NCBI RefSeq assembly: GCF_022370755.2
Contig: NZ_CP092364.2
Location: 5,332,001 to 5,396,000, forward strand
Reading direction: 5' to 3'
Length of the DNA stretch: 64,000 nucleotides
Origin: Mycolicibacterium goodii
GTDB taxonomy: Bacteria > Actinomycetota > Actinomycetes > Mycobacteriales > Mycobacteriaceae
Position 1 is the first letter of the stretch; every line of letters begins with the position of its first letter. The translations under genes and the position numbers were made by a program. Below the pieces are notes generated by a model. The model had not been told where the DNA came from, searched no databases, and saw nothing but the letters and a program-made list of their open reading frames with translations. Below, in pieces: positions 1 through 8,568 of this stretch.

Positions 1-956
1 ATGTCGTTGATCTGATTGCGGTCGACCGCCGCCGAGATCGCCTTGCGCACATTGACGTCGCGCAGTGGACCGGCGTTGTTGTTCATCTCCAGGTACACGC
101 CTCCGTACCTGCTCGCGACGTAGGCTTTGGCCGGTTCGGCGACCTGGGCGGCAAGGTTGGCCGGCATCTGATGGGCAATATCGATCTGGCCGGTTCCAAG
201 CTGCAATAGACGTGTATTGGCGTCGATTACGACGCGAAAGACGATGCTGTCCACGACGGGTGAAAGATCACTGGGGTAATGCGGGTTGCGAGTAAACGTG
301 ATCTCCGAAGTTTCCACGCGGTCAAGCGTGTACGGCCCAGCCGACACCGGTTTGACGAAGAAGTCGGGCGTATTCACGCGATCGGCCGGATAGACACTCA
401 GCAGTGGCTCGGTCAACGCCATCGGAAACGCAGCCGCAGGGTATTTGAGGTGGAACACCACCTTCTTCTCGTCAGGCGCACTCACCTCCTTGAGTGCGGC
501 GAGCAGGCCGGCGTTGGCATTGGCGTCGTCGGTGAGGGCCCGCTTGAAACTCGCTTCGACGTCCCTGCTGGTCAGCTTGGTCCCGTCGGAGAACTTCGCG
601 TCGGAACGCAATGTGCACATGTAGTCGAGGTGGTCGGCCGACAGTGCGCATTCTTGTGCCAGCGACGGTCGCACACCTGAAGGACCTTGCTCGACGAGGG
701 TGCCGGCGATCATCGACAGGGACATGACTTCGACGTCGGCAACGGCCCGGTTCGGATCCACCGTTCCCAGCGGCGCCCCGACGCCGATAGAAACTACCGC
801 GGGTATTTCAGTGGGGAGAGCGCCGTCGACACTGGCAGTCGTCGATGCCGATTCCGGCACCGATTCCCCTCCGCCACAAGCTGCTACGAGCGTCGCAGAC
901 ACCGCAACGGGCCACACCCAGGCGTATGGGATCATCACACGCTTCCTGGTACTCAT
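1..956 (-). CDS. Peptide-type ABC transporter solute-binding lipoprotein (family 5), 3' end outside window
   Basis: Substrate-capture lipoprotein of a dipeptide/oligopeptide-type ABC importer, anchored outside the membrane. The ATG at 956-954 opens a lipoprotein signal with basic N-terminus, hydrophobic stretch and lipobox LVAAC (Cys27). About 318 codons are present and the frame is still open at base 1. The translation near the window edge (..DRNQIND..) matches the ..DRNQING.. segment of the neighbour at 1318-2895, so the two are tandem paralogues. It lies downstream of that gene on the same strand, but its own promoter-like element (978-986) and an intervening hairpin suggest separate transcription. 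Permease and ATPase genes are not in the window and may lie beyond base 1. Family call is firm; the substrate is unknown. Confidence 0.85.
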   Translation of the reverse strand, partial: MSTRKRVMIPYAWVWPVAVSATLVAACGGGESVPESASTTASVDGALPTEIPAVVSIGVGAPLGTVDPNRAVADVEVMSLSMIAGTLVEQGPSGVRPSLAQECALSADHLDYMCTLRSDAKFSDGTKLTSRDVEASFKRALTDDANANAGLLAALKEVSAPDEKKVVFHLKYPAAAFPMALTEPLLSVYPADRVNTPDFFVKPVSAGPYTLDRVETSEITFTRNPHYPSDLSPVVDSIVFRVVIDANTRLLQLGTGQIDIAHQMPANLAAQVAEPAKAYVASRYGGVYLEMNNNAGPLRDVNVRKAISAAVDRNQIND

Positions 957-977
957 ATACACATCCCGTCATCCACT

Positions 978-986
978 GATACTATC
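978..986 (-). promoter_or_regulatory. GATACTATC element upstream of the binding-protein gene
   Basis: Near-palindromic GATA-C-TATC. Read on the minus strand it contains TAGTAT, which fits a mycobacterial TANNNT -10 box about 20 bases before the start at 956. The same 8-mer core recurs at 8545-8552 and, with the central base swapped, at 11178-11185, each beside a gene of this catabolic cluster. It may be a -10 box, an operator for the local GntR regulator, or both. Confidence 0.45.
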
Positions 987-1254
987 TCTCTAGTGAACAG
1001 CAGCGGACCCGTCATGTCAACGAAAAAGTGTGGCGCAGTTCGCATAACGCGGTACATCAACAAGTAGACCACTGCGGCCGAGGGCCTCGCTCGGCGTAGT
1101 TCGGAACCAGGTGGCCCTGAAGACAAGTCAGCCATGGAACCCGTTGCGGTCCCCCACCTTTCGTGCGCCACGGTCCACAAGTGGCCGGCGCCGATTCAGA
1201 TAGACGACGCGGCCCAGCGATTGGGCACGCAACGACCCATTAACACTACGGAGA

Positions 1255-1294
1255 CAACCTGGGCTCGGCCCCGCAAGGGGTCGAGCCCAGGTTG
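1255..1294 (-). terminator. Strong hairpin, probable terminator after the binding-protein gene
   Basis: An 18-bp stem with a single G-T wobble closes a GCAA tetraloop (arms 1255-1272 and 1277-1294). It sits 24 bases past the stop of the 1318-2895 gene. There is no clear U-tract, which is common for mycobacterial terminators. The remaining bases 957-1254 hold the promoter of the next gene and nothing else recognisable. Confidence 0.7.
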
Positions 1295-1317
1295 GTGATG
1301 TGCCGGTGCGCAGGACC

Positions 1318-2895
1318 TTACTGCCCTGGGCCCGACTGCTCAGTCCCTACTCGATAGACGCCGCCCGGGGTGTAGGCCACGATGCGCGGCGAGAGTGAAG
1401 ACGCCCAGATGTTGGCCTGGTCCACCAGTGGGATGAACGGTAGGTCAGTGGCGAACAGGGCGTTGATCTTTGCGAAGAGGTCGGCGCGTGCCTTCGGGTC
1501 GTCAGTCGACGAGAGTTGCTCCACGAGATCGGTCATGGCCGGTGAATCGTAGCCTGAGAACAGTGAATCGATGCCTCCGCCGGGTGTCAATCCATAAGGC
1601 AGCATGACCAATTCTGGTGCGTTGACGATGTCGAAAAGGTTACCGACTTCCATCTGGAAGTTGCCATTCTGCTCGTTGGTGTCAGCGGTGGCCTGGTCGA
1701 CGGTTTGAACTGCGACCTTGATGCCGACCTCATCGAGATTCTGCTGAACGATGGTAGCGATGGCGTCATATGGTGCAAAACCCGATCGAACCATGATGGT
1801 CAGCTCACACCCATCCTCACACGCACTGCCGCGCAGCAGCTCTCGCGCCTTGTCGACATCGCGGTCGGTAGGCACAGTTGGATCGTGGCCTTCCATCGCC
1901 GACGGCAGGTAGCTACCGAGCACGTGGTTCTGGCCGAGGTAGGCGATGCCGTTGATCTGATTGCGGTCGATGGCCGCGGAAATGGCCTGCCGAACTTTGG
2001 GATCGTCGAGCGGTTGACTGCGATTGTTCAGATAGAGGTACACCCCGCCGTACTGGGGTGTCGCGTAGGCCTTCGCCGGCGACTTGACTTGCTTGGCCAG
2101 CGGCGCCGAAAGTTGATTCGCGACGTCGATCTGACCGGTGTTGAGTTGAAGCAGGCGGGTATTGGTATCGACGATCACTTTGAATTCCACGTTGGGGACC
2201 ACCGGTTGAAGCTCGTCCGGGTAGTTCTCATTGCGTTTGAAGGTCACCTCGTTCGGCGTGTTGGCGACCAACGCATAGGGTCCGGCGGAAACGGGATGCT
2301 GCCAAAAGTTGGGGTCGGCGGCCGCCGCGGCTGGAAACACGCCGACGGGGGCTTCAGTGAGTGCAAGCGGGAAACTCGCCGTTGGCGCGTTCAGAGTGAA
2401 TATGACCTGCGTCCGGGTCGGGGCCGCGACCGATTCCAGAGAGCTGATGATGCCGGCGTTGGCGTTGGCGGGGTCGTTCAGCGCCCTGTCGAACGTCGCT
2501 TTGACGTCCGAGCTGGTCAGCGGGCTGCCGTCGGAGAACTTCAAACCATCCCGCAGGGTGCAGGTGTATTTGAGTTGTGTCGGGTCGGCCTCACAACCGG
2601 TCGCGAGTCCGGGCGCTGCTTCGCCGCCGCGTTGCACCAGCAAGGTGCCGGCGATGAGGTCCAGCGCCATCACGTCCACCTCTTGGACCGCTCGGTTGGG
2701 GTCGATGGAGGTCGTTGACGCCCCGACTCCGATGCGCACAGTATCGGGAATGTCAGCAGGTAGGTCGCCGGTGGTGTCCGCCGTGCCGGCCTCGGCGGGG
2801 CGTTCGTTGGTCTCCGTGCCGCATCCTGACAGCAGCACAGCGGCGGCAAGCACTGCCGCCGTCCACCCGGCGACGGTTTCCAGACGGTGCAACAT
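1318..2895 (-). CDS. Peptide-type ABC transporter solute-binding lipoprotein (family 5)
   Basis: Extracytoplasmic binding protein of the DppA/OppA class, 525 aa from the ATG at 2895. That start is preferred over the longer frame (to 2955) because it opens a lipoprotein signal with lipobox LLSGC (Cys25) and lies behind a TTGACA promoter. The mature part shows the family-5 pattern: a TLRDGLKFSDGSPLT strand near the N-terminus and a DNP..RQAISAAIDR-type helix (here DDPKVRQAISAAIDR) in the middle. It is a paralogue of the gene at 1-956. With the serine hydrolase and catabolic enzymes upstream, a peptide or amino-acid conjugate is a reasonable but unproven substrate. Confidence 0.88.
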   Translation of the reverse strand: MLHRLETVAGWTAAVLAAAVLLSGCGTETNERPAEAGTADTTGDLPADIPDTVRIGVGASTTSIDPNRAVQEVDVMALDLIAGTLLVQRGGEAAPGLATGCEADPTQLKYTCTLRDGLKFSDGSPLTSSDVKATFDRALNDPANANAGIISSLESVAAPTRTQVIFTLNAPTASFPLALTEAPVGVFPAAAAADPNFWQHPVSAGPYALVANTPNEVTFKRNENYPDELQPVVPNVEFKVIVDTNTRLLQLNTGQIDVANQLSAPLAKQVKSPAKAYATPQYGGVYLYLNNRSQPLDDPKVRQAISAAIDRNQINGIAYLGQNHVLGSYLPSAMEGHDPTVPTDRDVDKARELLRGSACEDGCELTIMVRSGFAPYDAIATIVQQNLDEVGIKVAVQTVDQATADTNEQNGNFQMEVGNLFDIVNAPELVMLPYGLTPGGGIDSLFSGYDSPAMTDLVEQLSSTDDPKARADLFAKINALFATDLPFIPLVDQANIWASSLSPRIVAYTPGGVYRVGTEQSGPGQ

Positions 2896-2926
2896 ATTCT
2901 CATCCTGTCCCGAACTCGTATTGGTT

Positions 2927-2955
2927 GTAGTAAAGCGGTCGGCGGTGGGTGTCAA
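2927..2955 (-). promoter_or_regulatory. Sigma-A-like promoter for the 1318-2895 gene
   Basis: On the minus strand a perfect TTGACA (2950-2955) is followed after 17 bases by TACTAC (2927-2932). The start codon lies about 30 bases further on. The -35 is consensus and the -10 is weak. Confidence 0.5.
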
Positions 2956-2959
2956 CGGT

Positions 2960-4390
2960 TCACTCCGTCGCTGGCTGGTCCTGAATGTTGGTTTCCCGCA
3001 GTTCTATCGACTGCACACGGGGAGGTCTCAGCGAAGTCAATGCGACTGCGCACCGGACGCTGCCACGGTGCCCGCGTGCGGTCCATTCCAGGTGGGCAGC
3101 GGAGTCACTGCTGAAATCGCAGTAGCCGACCGGACGGCCCCGACAGTCGTTGGTGAAGCCTATTCTGGCTGCGATACGACTGAATTCGGCACGTCGCAGG
3201 TTCCGTGGTTGGTCGACATCGAGGTTGTCGGCGAAGATCTGATCAGCGACGGTGTCGTCCCACTGGGCGAGCAGTCGTTCGATGTCGTCTCGAGCACGAA
3301 GCGTGACAGGCCAGATCACAGGGGGTGGTACGGGGACCATCGCCAACACCTGACGTAGCGCAGTGACCGCCGGCGATCGAGCGTAGGGAGCGTTTTCCAT
3401 TATCACAACACCGATTTGGGTATCGGGGTGCCAGGCCATCTGCGTGCTGAACCCGGGGTATCCGCCGCGGTGCGAGACGATGAGGCCCACGTCGTGCAGT
3501 TCGACCTCCAATCCGAAGCCGTAACCAGCGGTCCGAATAGACCCATTGATACGCGCTGGGTCAAGTTGATGCAGCATCTGCATCTCTCGGCGGCTGCTTG
3601 CCGCGAGCACGTCATCACCCGCGGCCCCCATGGGATAGCCTCCCGCCAACCAGGTGCACCACCGGGTGAGTTCGCGGGCCGACATGAACAGTCCTCCGAT
3701 CGCCGAGAATGCACCAGGTCCGCTGAGGGGGACGGGCTGCCACCGGTTGTCGACCCGCCGAAACCCGTCGGCGAGGCCGCCAGGGGCGGTAACTCTTCGG
3801 GCATCGAACGCCGCATGTTGCAGACCCAACGGTTCCAATAGGTGACGGGTGACGAACTCGCGATACCCGACGCCGCTGGCGCGTTCTATGACCCTCCCGA
3901 GCAGCGCGTACCCGAGGTTGGAGTACTCATAGCGGGTGCCAGGCGGACTGCTGAGGGTGAAACCGTCTGCGCAGAGTGCGTCAAAGGCGGCCGACGGCAT
4001 CGATTCTTGCCGATCAGCCCATGCATTGTCGGTCGCCAACCCTGCCGACATGCTGAGCAAAGCGCCGACAGTCGGCGTTGACACACGGGCCGCGTTCGGC
4101 AGTTCAAAGGTGCCGATATCCAGGTAGTCGGTGATGGGGTCGTCGAGCCTCAAGGCATTGGCATCGCGGAGTTGCAGGACCGCGGCGGCCGTAAAGCTCT
4201 TGGTGCACGATGCGATTCGATAGGCGGTGTCGAACGTCGGTGCTCGACCATCGGTGCTCGCAGTTCCGAAGCAACCGCCGAAGGCCAGGCCTCCGGCGGT
4301 GAAGACGGTGTAGACCGAAGACGGCACCACGGCGGTTGCCACACGCTGCCTGACGAGTTCGGCTACCGCGGGTTGTGCATCGGCGAACAT
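2960..4390 (-). CDS. Serine hydrolase of the beta-lactamase/D-aminopeptidase family
   Basis: Beta-lactamase class C/penicillin-binding-protein fold enzyme (Pfam Beta-lactamase), about 476 aa from the ATG at 4390, 11 bases after the dehydrogenase stop. The nucleophile motif S-x-x-K is SCTK (Ser61, Lys64), the second motif is YSN in ..RYEYSNLGYALLG.., and an HRGG motif near residue 310 stands in for the KTG/HxG box. No signal peptide is visible from this start, so it is probably cytoplasmic. In a cluster with peptide-binding proteins and a D-amino-acid lyase, a D-aminopeptidase, esterase or amidase role is more likely than antibiotic resistance. Confidence 0.82.
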   Translation of the reverse strand: MFADAQPAVAELVRQRVATAVVPSSVYTVFTAGGLAFGGCFGTASTDGRAPTFDTAYRIASCTKSFTAAAVLQLRDANALRLDDPITDYLDIGTFELPNAARVSTPTVGALLSMSAGLATDNAWADRQESMPSAAFDALCADGFTLSSPPGTRYEYSNLGYALLGRVIERASGVGYREFVTRHLLEPLGLQHAAFDARRVTAPGGLADGFRRVDNRWQPVPLSGPGAFSAIGGLFMSARELTRWCTWLAGGYPMGAAGDDVLAASSRREMQMLHQLDPARINGSIRTAGYGFGLEVELHDVGLIVSHRGGYPGFSTQMAWHPDTQIGVVIMENAPYARSPAVTALRQVLAMVPVPPPVIWPVTLRARDDIERLLAQWDDTVADQIFADNLDVDQPRNLRRAEFSRIAARIGFTNDCRGRPVGYCDFSSDSAAHLEWTARGHRGSVRCAVALTSLRPPRVQSIELRETNIQDQPATE

Positions 4391-4401
4391 CTGAGCACCG
4401 A

Positions 4402-5856
4402 CTAACGCTGGGCTTCGGCGGGAAGGAACTCCGCAGGCAACCCCTGGAACGTCACCGGCCTGAGGAAACGCATGATGGCGTCTGGGCCCACGGACGTGAA
4501 CAGCGGGTTGGACGTGGCCGGGAATGGGCCACCATGGTGTTGGCCTTCGGCGACGGCAACGCCAGTCGGCCAACCGTTGAAAACCACGCGACCAGATCGT
4601 CGTGCCGCTTCAGCAAGCACGCGACTTTGCAGCTCCGAGGTCGTCCCGCCGTGGACGCAACTGACCAGGCAACCCTGCAGCTGGCTGCACAACGCTTCTA
4701 GTTGGTCAGCGTTGTCATACTCCACCAGCAGGCCGGCAGGTCCGAAGTACTCGTGATGGATCAGTTCGCGATGCTGTAGCGCCGTATCCGCGCTGAGCCC
4801 GAAAACGACTGGCAGTACGTGAAATCCGGCGTCCGGGACGGTTTGCGTCGACGCGTGCACGGTCAGTCCCGGCGTGGTGCGCAGTTGTTCGATCGCAGCG
4901 TTGTAGGCGGCCTGGATGCCGTGATGCAGCAAGACCGCGGCGGGACGTGTGGCGATTTGTTCGGCAATCGCCGTGCGCAAGTTCGCCTCACGTGGGGCGA
5001 TCAGCAACCCAGGGTTAGTACAGAATTGACCGCCGCCGAGAGTCAGCGAATCCAGATAGTCCCTGACGAACTGATTCTGATCGCTGACCGCACCGGGAAG
5101 CACGATCACCGGATTGACGCTGCCGTATTCACCGTAGAACGGGATAGGTTCGGCCCGGCTACCGGCCAGATCAGCCAGAGCGCGTCCGCCGGCGAAGGAC
5201 CCGGTGAACGCAGCGGCGCGGATAACGGGATCAGTGACCAACCGAACGCCTTCCTCCATGCCCGACACCAATGCGAACACGCCGGGGTCGACACCTGCGG
5301 CCGATATCGCATCCTCCACGAGGCGCGCGGTGCGCAGCGACAGCTCCGGATGAGCCGGGTGCGCTTTGACCACGACCGGACAACCCGCCGCCAACGCAGA
5401 CGCAGTGTCTCCGCCGGCCACGCTGAAAGCGAACGGGAAGTTACTGGCGGCATAGACGGCGACCGGCCCCAAGGGGAGGAGGCAACGTTGCAATGCACCG
5501 GTCGCGGCGCCCTCCTGCGGTACCGCCACACCGGCGCCGATCAGATGTGCGCCCGCAGCGATGACGTCGGCGAACATCCGCAACTGAGCGGTAGTCCTGG
5601 CGAGTTCACCGGTGAGACGGGTGATGCCGAGCCCGGTCTCGGCATTGGCGACGGCGATGAGGTCGGCGCCAGCGCCCTCAAGAGCCTCTCCGATGGCGTA
5701 TAACACTGCGGCCCGTCCGCGGCCGGACATGGCGGCCCAGCCGGGGGCCGCCTGGGCTGTCCTGGACATGATGTCAACGTGTTCACGATCCGAGGTGTCC
5801 TTGAAGCTGACGGTTCGCGCAACGCCAGAGCGAGGGTCAACCGAGATCGACGTCAT
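4402..5856 (-). CDS. Aldehyde dehydrogenase, alpha-ketoglutarate-semialdehyde type
   Basis: NAD(P)-dependent aldehyde dehydrogenase of 484 aa. The ATG at 5856 is chosen because the upstream frame is arginine-rich and unlike the family. The catalytic cysteine is in GGGQFCTNPG and the general-base glutamate in YGEYGSVNPV. This wording is typical of the branch that includes alpha-ketoglutaric semialdehyde dehydrogenases, which finish oxidative pentose, hydroxyproline and sugar-acid pathways. It lies between the serine hydrolase and an SMP-30 lactonase in one minus-strand operon, which supports a sugar-acid-like or hydroxy-acid route. The substrate is inferred only. Confidence 0.85.
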   Translation of the reverse strand: MTSISVDPRSGVARTVSFKDTSDREHVDIMSRTAQAAPGWAAMSGRGRAAVLYAIGEALEGAGADLIAVANAETGLGITRLTGELARTTAQLRMFADVIAAGAHLIGAGVAVPQEGAATGALQRCLLPLGPVAVYAASNFPFAFSVAGGDTASALAAGCPVVVKAHPAHPELSLRTARLVEDAISAAGVDPGVFALVSGMEEGVRLVTDPVIRAAAFTGSFAGGRALADLAGSRAEPIPFYGEYGSVNPVIVLPGAVSDQNQFVRDYLDSLTLGGGQFCTNPGLLIAPREANLRTAIAEQIATRPAAVLLHHGIQAAYNAAIEQLRTTPGLTVHASTQTVPDAGFHVLPVVFGLSADTALQHRELIHHEYFGPAGLLVEYDNADQLEALCSQLQGCLVSCVHGGTTSELQSRVLAEAARRSGRVVFNGWPTGVAVAEGQHHGGPFPATSNPLFTSVGPDAIMRFLRPVTFQGLPAEFLPAEAQR

Positions 5857-5906
5857 CGAGTGTGGCCTTTCATGGCGAGGGTGGTTGTAGGTGGCGAGGT
5901 TCGGTA

Positions 5907-6803
5907 CTAGCCGAAGAAGCGACGGGGCACTTGGCCGCGTCCGGCGCTGTGCCAGGCAAGCACGTGACCTGCCAGAGGTTCTTCTTTCGCGACGCTCACC
6001 GGAGCGAGCGCTGAGGTGACGTAGAGGGTGTCGAGTTGAGGTCCGCCGAAGCCAGGACAGGTCGGATGACTCACGGGTGTCGGCACGACGGCCTTCAATG
6101 TCCCGTCCGGTGCATAACGGCGTACTTGGGCCCCGGCCCACACAGCAACCCATACGTCACCGCCGGCATCGACGGTGAGCCCGTCGAGGTATCCCAAAGC
6201 CGCATCGATACGGGCGAATTCGCTGCGGTGCCCAAGTCGGCCGGTGTGAGCGTCGTACTCAAAGCTGTGCACCACCGGCTCACCGGAGTCGACGAAATAC
6301 ATGCGGTGCCCCTCTGGTGACCAGTCAATGCCGTTGGCCTCAGTGAGGTTACCGAGCAGAAGGCGAGCCCTACCGTCCGGTTCGATGCAGTACAACTCGC
6401 CGATCCCGTCGACGTCCCCGCCGGTGGTTCCGACCAACAGCCGCCCAGCTGGATCGCACGAGCCGTCGTTGAATCGGACCGCGCCGGTATCGATGGGAAC
6501 CTCGGCTGGGACCCGGTCCGCACGGCCGTCACTGTCGATCAGCACGATGTGGGCTCCTGTGGCGATCGCCAGACCGCCGTTGGCGCGCAGCACGGTCACG
6601 CCGATGGGCTTCCCTTCGGGTTCTGACCACACGACGGTGTCGCTGTCCGAATCGCTGGCGTGCACCACACCGGCAGCACAATCGGTCCAGATCAACCGAT
6701 TCAGGCGGACATCCCAGATCGGATGCTCACCCAGTTGCGCGGCCGCAGGAATTGCGACCTGCCAAGGATGGTGCTTCGCCGGGTCCCGGCAGGACGCGTT
6801 CAT
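5907..6803 (-). CDS. SMP-30/gluconolactonase/LRE family lactonase
   Basis: Six-bladed beta-propeller lactonase of 298 aa, likely using a divalent metal. Family landmarks in order are the N-terminal metal glutamate in GEHPIWD, RFNDG followed by D..GRLLVGT, the NGIDWSPEG asparagine, and the LDGLTVD aspartate. The ATG at 6803 overlaps the previous stop by 4 bases (ATGA), so translation is coupled to the U32-like gene. In known pathways these enzymes open a sugar lactone made by an SDR dehydrogenase, and SDR genes and a semialdehyde dehydrogenase are neighbours here. Confidence 0.88.
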   Translation of the reverse strand: MNASCRDPAKHHPWQVAIPAAAQLGEHPIWDVRLNRLIWTDCAAGVVHASDSDSDTVVWSEPEGKPIGVTVLRANGGLAIATGAHIVLIDSDGRADRVPAEVPIDTGAVRFNDGSCDPAGRLLVGTTGGDVDGIGELYCIEPDGRARLLLGNLTEANGIDWSPEGHRMYFVDSGEPVVHSFEYDAHTGRLGHRSEFARIDAALGYLDGLTVDAGGDVWVAVWAGAQVRRYAPDGTLKAVVPTPVSHPTCPGFGGPQLDTLYVTSALAPVSVAKEEPLAGHVLAWHSAGRGQVPRRFFG

Positions 6804-7756
6804 CGCACTGGGATTCCAAGATCCGGCGCTGAGCCGTTCGTTTGCGTGAAGCCGCCGCCACAGCGTTCGACCCACTCCAAGGCGATACTGGCGCGCCGTA
6901 CCTTCTCCCGGGCGATCACCGCTGCCTGGTCGACCAAGTGCAAACCACTGGGATAAAGGCCGGCAGAGTTGCGGAGCCCGAACTTGGCATACAGCGGTCT
7001 GCTGATCCGGATCAGGTCGGCCAGTTGCTCCCCTCGCACGACGCCACCCATCGAGTCAGGCGACTCGACGTAGAGATCAAGGGGTGCCGAAGTGACAGCC
7101 CGCATCTCGGCGAGCTCATGAATCGACACGTCGGTCGGCAGATTCACGGTGGTGGCTCCGAGGCGCTGCACGACTGCCAGCGATGCCGGGTTCGAAGGCG
7201 CGCACAGCACCGACCCCTTCCACACCACCTCGGCGGGGATCTTGCCCTGGCGTTGAGCGCTGACCAGAACGTCCAACAGACCAAGATCCGCGATCAAGAA
7301 ACTGCGGATTCCGCAGTCGATTGAGCGGAATACGTCCTCGACGGCGTAGCGCAGTTGCCGGAGGCCACGCACTGAGCCGTGCAGAAACCCACCGTCGTCG
7401 GCGCGTGACATCGCAGCAATGCCCCACTCTTCCCGGGGTCCGGTGAACAAACAGACTTCGACCGCTCGATCGGCCCCTATTCGCGCCATTTCCAGCTGCT
7501 CGGCCAGGCTGACGGTCATCGCACCGCTGCCCTGAGAGACCCGGTTGATCGTGACGCCGCGGGTATCGGCCTCGTCAAGCGCAGCCGCGAGCACCAGAGG
7601 GCCCTCTACGGACGGAATCTCGATGCGGAAGTCCGCACCATCGATGAAGCGGCCTGAGCTCTCCGCCGGAACCGCTTCTCGGGGGAGCCCTGCCTCCGCC
7701 AGTACAGCGTCTGCAGGTAACGCACTTGGTCGGCTGGAAGCGTTGTCAACAGTCAT
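6800..7756 (-). CDS. TIM-barrel protein resembling peptidase family U32
   Basis: Soluble 318-aa protein. The alternating beta/alpha pattern and segments such as GIRSFLIADLGLL, ATTVNLPTDVSIHELAEM and LDLYVESPDSMGG resemble the U32 (YhbU/PrtC-like) barrel, in which true peptidase activity is often doubtful. The cysteines are not arranged as the iron-sulfur cluster of the RNA-modifying U32 members. It sits between an SDR (1-base gap) and a lactonase (4-base overlap), so it is surely part of the same catabolic operon. An aldolase- or isomerase-like role is possible. Family assignment is moderate and function unknown. Confidence 0.55.
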   Translation of the reverse strand: MTVDNASSRPSALPADAVLAEAGLPREAVPAESSGRFIDGADFRIEIPSVEGPLVLAAALDEADTRGVTINRVSQGSGAMTVSLAEQLEMARIGADRAVEVCLFTGPREEWGIAAMSRADDGGFLHGSVRGLRQLRYAVEDVFRSIDCGIRSFLIADLGLLDVLVSAQRQGKIPAEVVWKGSVLCAPSNPASLAVVQRLGATTVNLPTDVSIHELAEMRAVTSAPLDLYVESPDSMGGVVRGEQLADLIRISRPLYAKFGLRNSAGLYPSGLHLVDQAAVIAREKVRRASIALEWVERCGGGFTQTNGSAPDLGIPVR

Positions 7757-7757
7757 G

Positions 7758-8510
7758 TCAGCCTTCTTGGTGGACGGGATTGAGGTCTGACTCGCCGCGC
7801 AAACTGATGCCGCCGTCGACCGAGATCAGCTGGCCGGTGATCCAGGAAGCGTCCTCTGACAGCAGCATCCGCACGGCGGCGCCGATGTCGGAGGCGTAAC
7901 CGATGCGACCCAACGGCGTACGCCGCACGATCTCTCGCATCTCGTCTTCGTCTTGCAGGGCTTCATGCGTCATCGGGGTATCCGTCTCGCCCGGAGCCAC
8001 GATGTTCACTCGAATGTTGTGCTCTCCCAGCTCAGATGCTGCCGTTTTGCCCAGCATTGTCACTGCAGCCTTCGATGCACAGTACTGACTGATGCTGCGG
8101 CACGGCCAGAACGCGTTGTTGGATGCGATCAAGATTGCCGAGCCTCCGCCGCCGGCTGCGACACGGTTGCGTGCGAATGCTCGCAGCACCCGGACCGATC
8201 CCATCAGATTGATGTCCATGACGGTGTCCCAATCCTCGTCGGTCGAGTCGACAAGGTACTCGCCGGCGCAGATTCCGGCCGAGTTGACCAGAGCGGTCGC
8301 CTGCGGATGAGAGTTGACCCACGCATCCACCGCAGACGTATCTCGGACATCCACAACCGTTCCGGCACCGCCCAATTCAGACGCGACGCGCTCCACGGCC
8401 TTATCGCGGTCAGCTAACGCCACCCTCCAGCCGCCTTCGGCGAGAGCTTTCGCAGCCGCGAGGCCGATCCCCGACGCCGCTCCGGTCACCAACGCGAGTT
8501 GGTCTGTCAT
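7758..8510 (-). CDS. SDR-family oxidoreductase
   Basis: Classical short-chain dehydrogenase of 250 aa. The cofactor motif is TGAASGIG, the NAG-type motif is NSAG, and the catalytic set is a Ser in LIASNN plus YCASK. It ends in ITGQLISVDGG as in FabG-like enzymes. The ATG at 8510 is preceded by AAGGAG at a normal distance, and the longer upstream frame is spurious. First gene of the minus-strand run 8510 to 5907, divergent from the D-amino-acid lyase gene. Probably oxidises a hydroxyl of the pathway substrate. Confidence 0.9.
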   Translation of the reverse strand: MTDQLALVTGAASGIGLAAAKALAEGGWRVALADRDKAVERVASELGGAGTVVDVRDTSAVDAWVNSHPQATALVNSAGICAGEYLVDSTDEDWDTVMDINLMGSVRVLRAFARNRVAAGGGGSAILIASNNAFWPCRSISQYCASKAAVTMLGKTAASELGEHNIRVNIVAPGETDTPMTHEALQDEDEMREIVRRTPLGRIGYASDIGAAVRMLLSEDASWITGQLISVDGGISLRGESDLNPVHQEG

Positions 8511-8544
8511 CCCTGTACTCCTTGCGCTCACCAACAGATAAACA

Positions 8545-8566
8545 GATACTATATGATGATGATAGT
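8545..8566. promoter_or_regulatory. Divergent control region with GATACTAT and an inverted ACTAT/ATAGT pair
   Basis: The 58-base gap between two divergent catabolic genes holds GATACTAT (8545-8552) and, nine bases on, ATAGT (8562-8566), the reverse complement of ACTAT. On the minus strand TAGTAT fits a -10 box about 35 bases before the SDR start. The 8-mer recurs at 978 and 11178. Candidate operator of the GntR-type regulator at 10324-11139. Confidence 0.45.
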
Positions 8567-8568
8567 GA

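Noticed and set aside
4391..4573. Longer N-terminus for the serine hydrolase
   Set aside because: The extra residues overlap the dehydrogenase gene, are Arg/Pro-rich and unlike the family; the ATG at 4390 fits the operon spacing.
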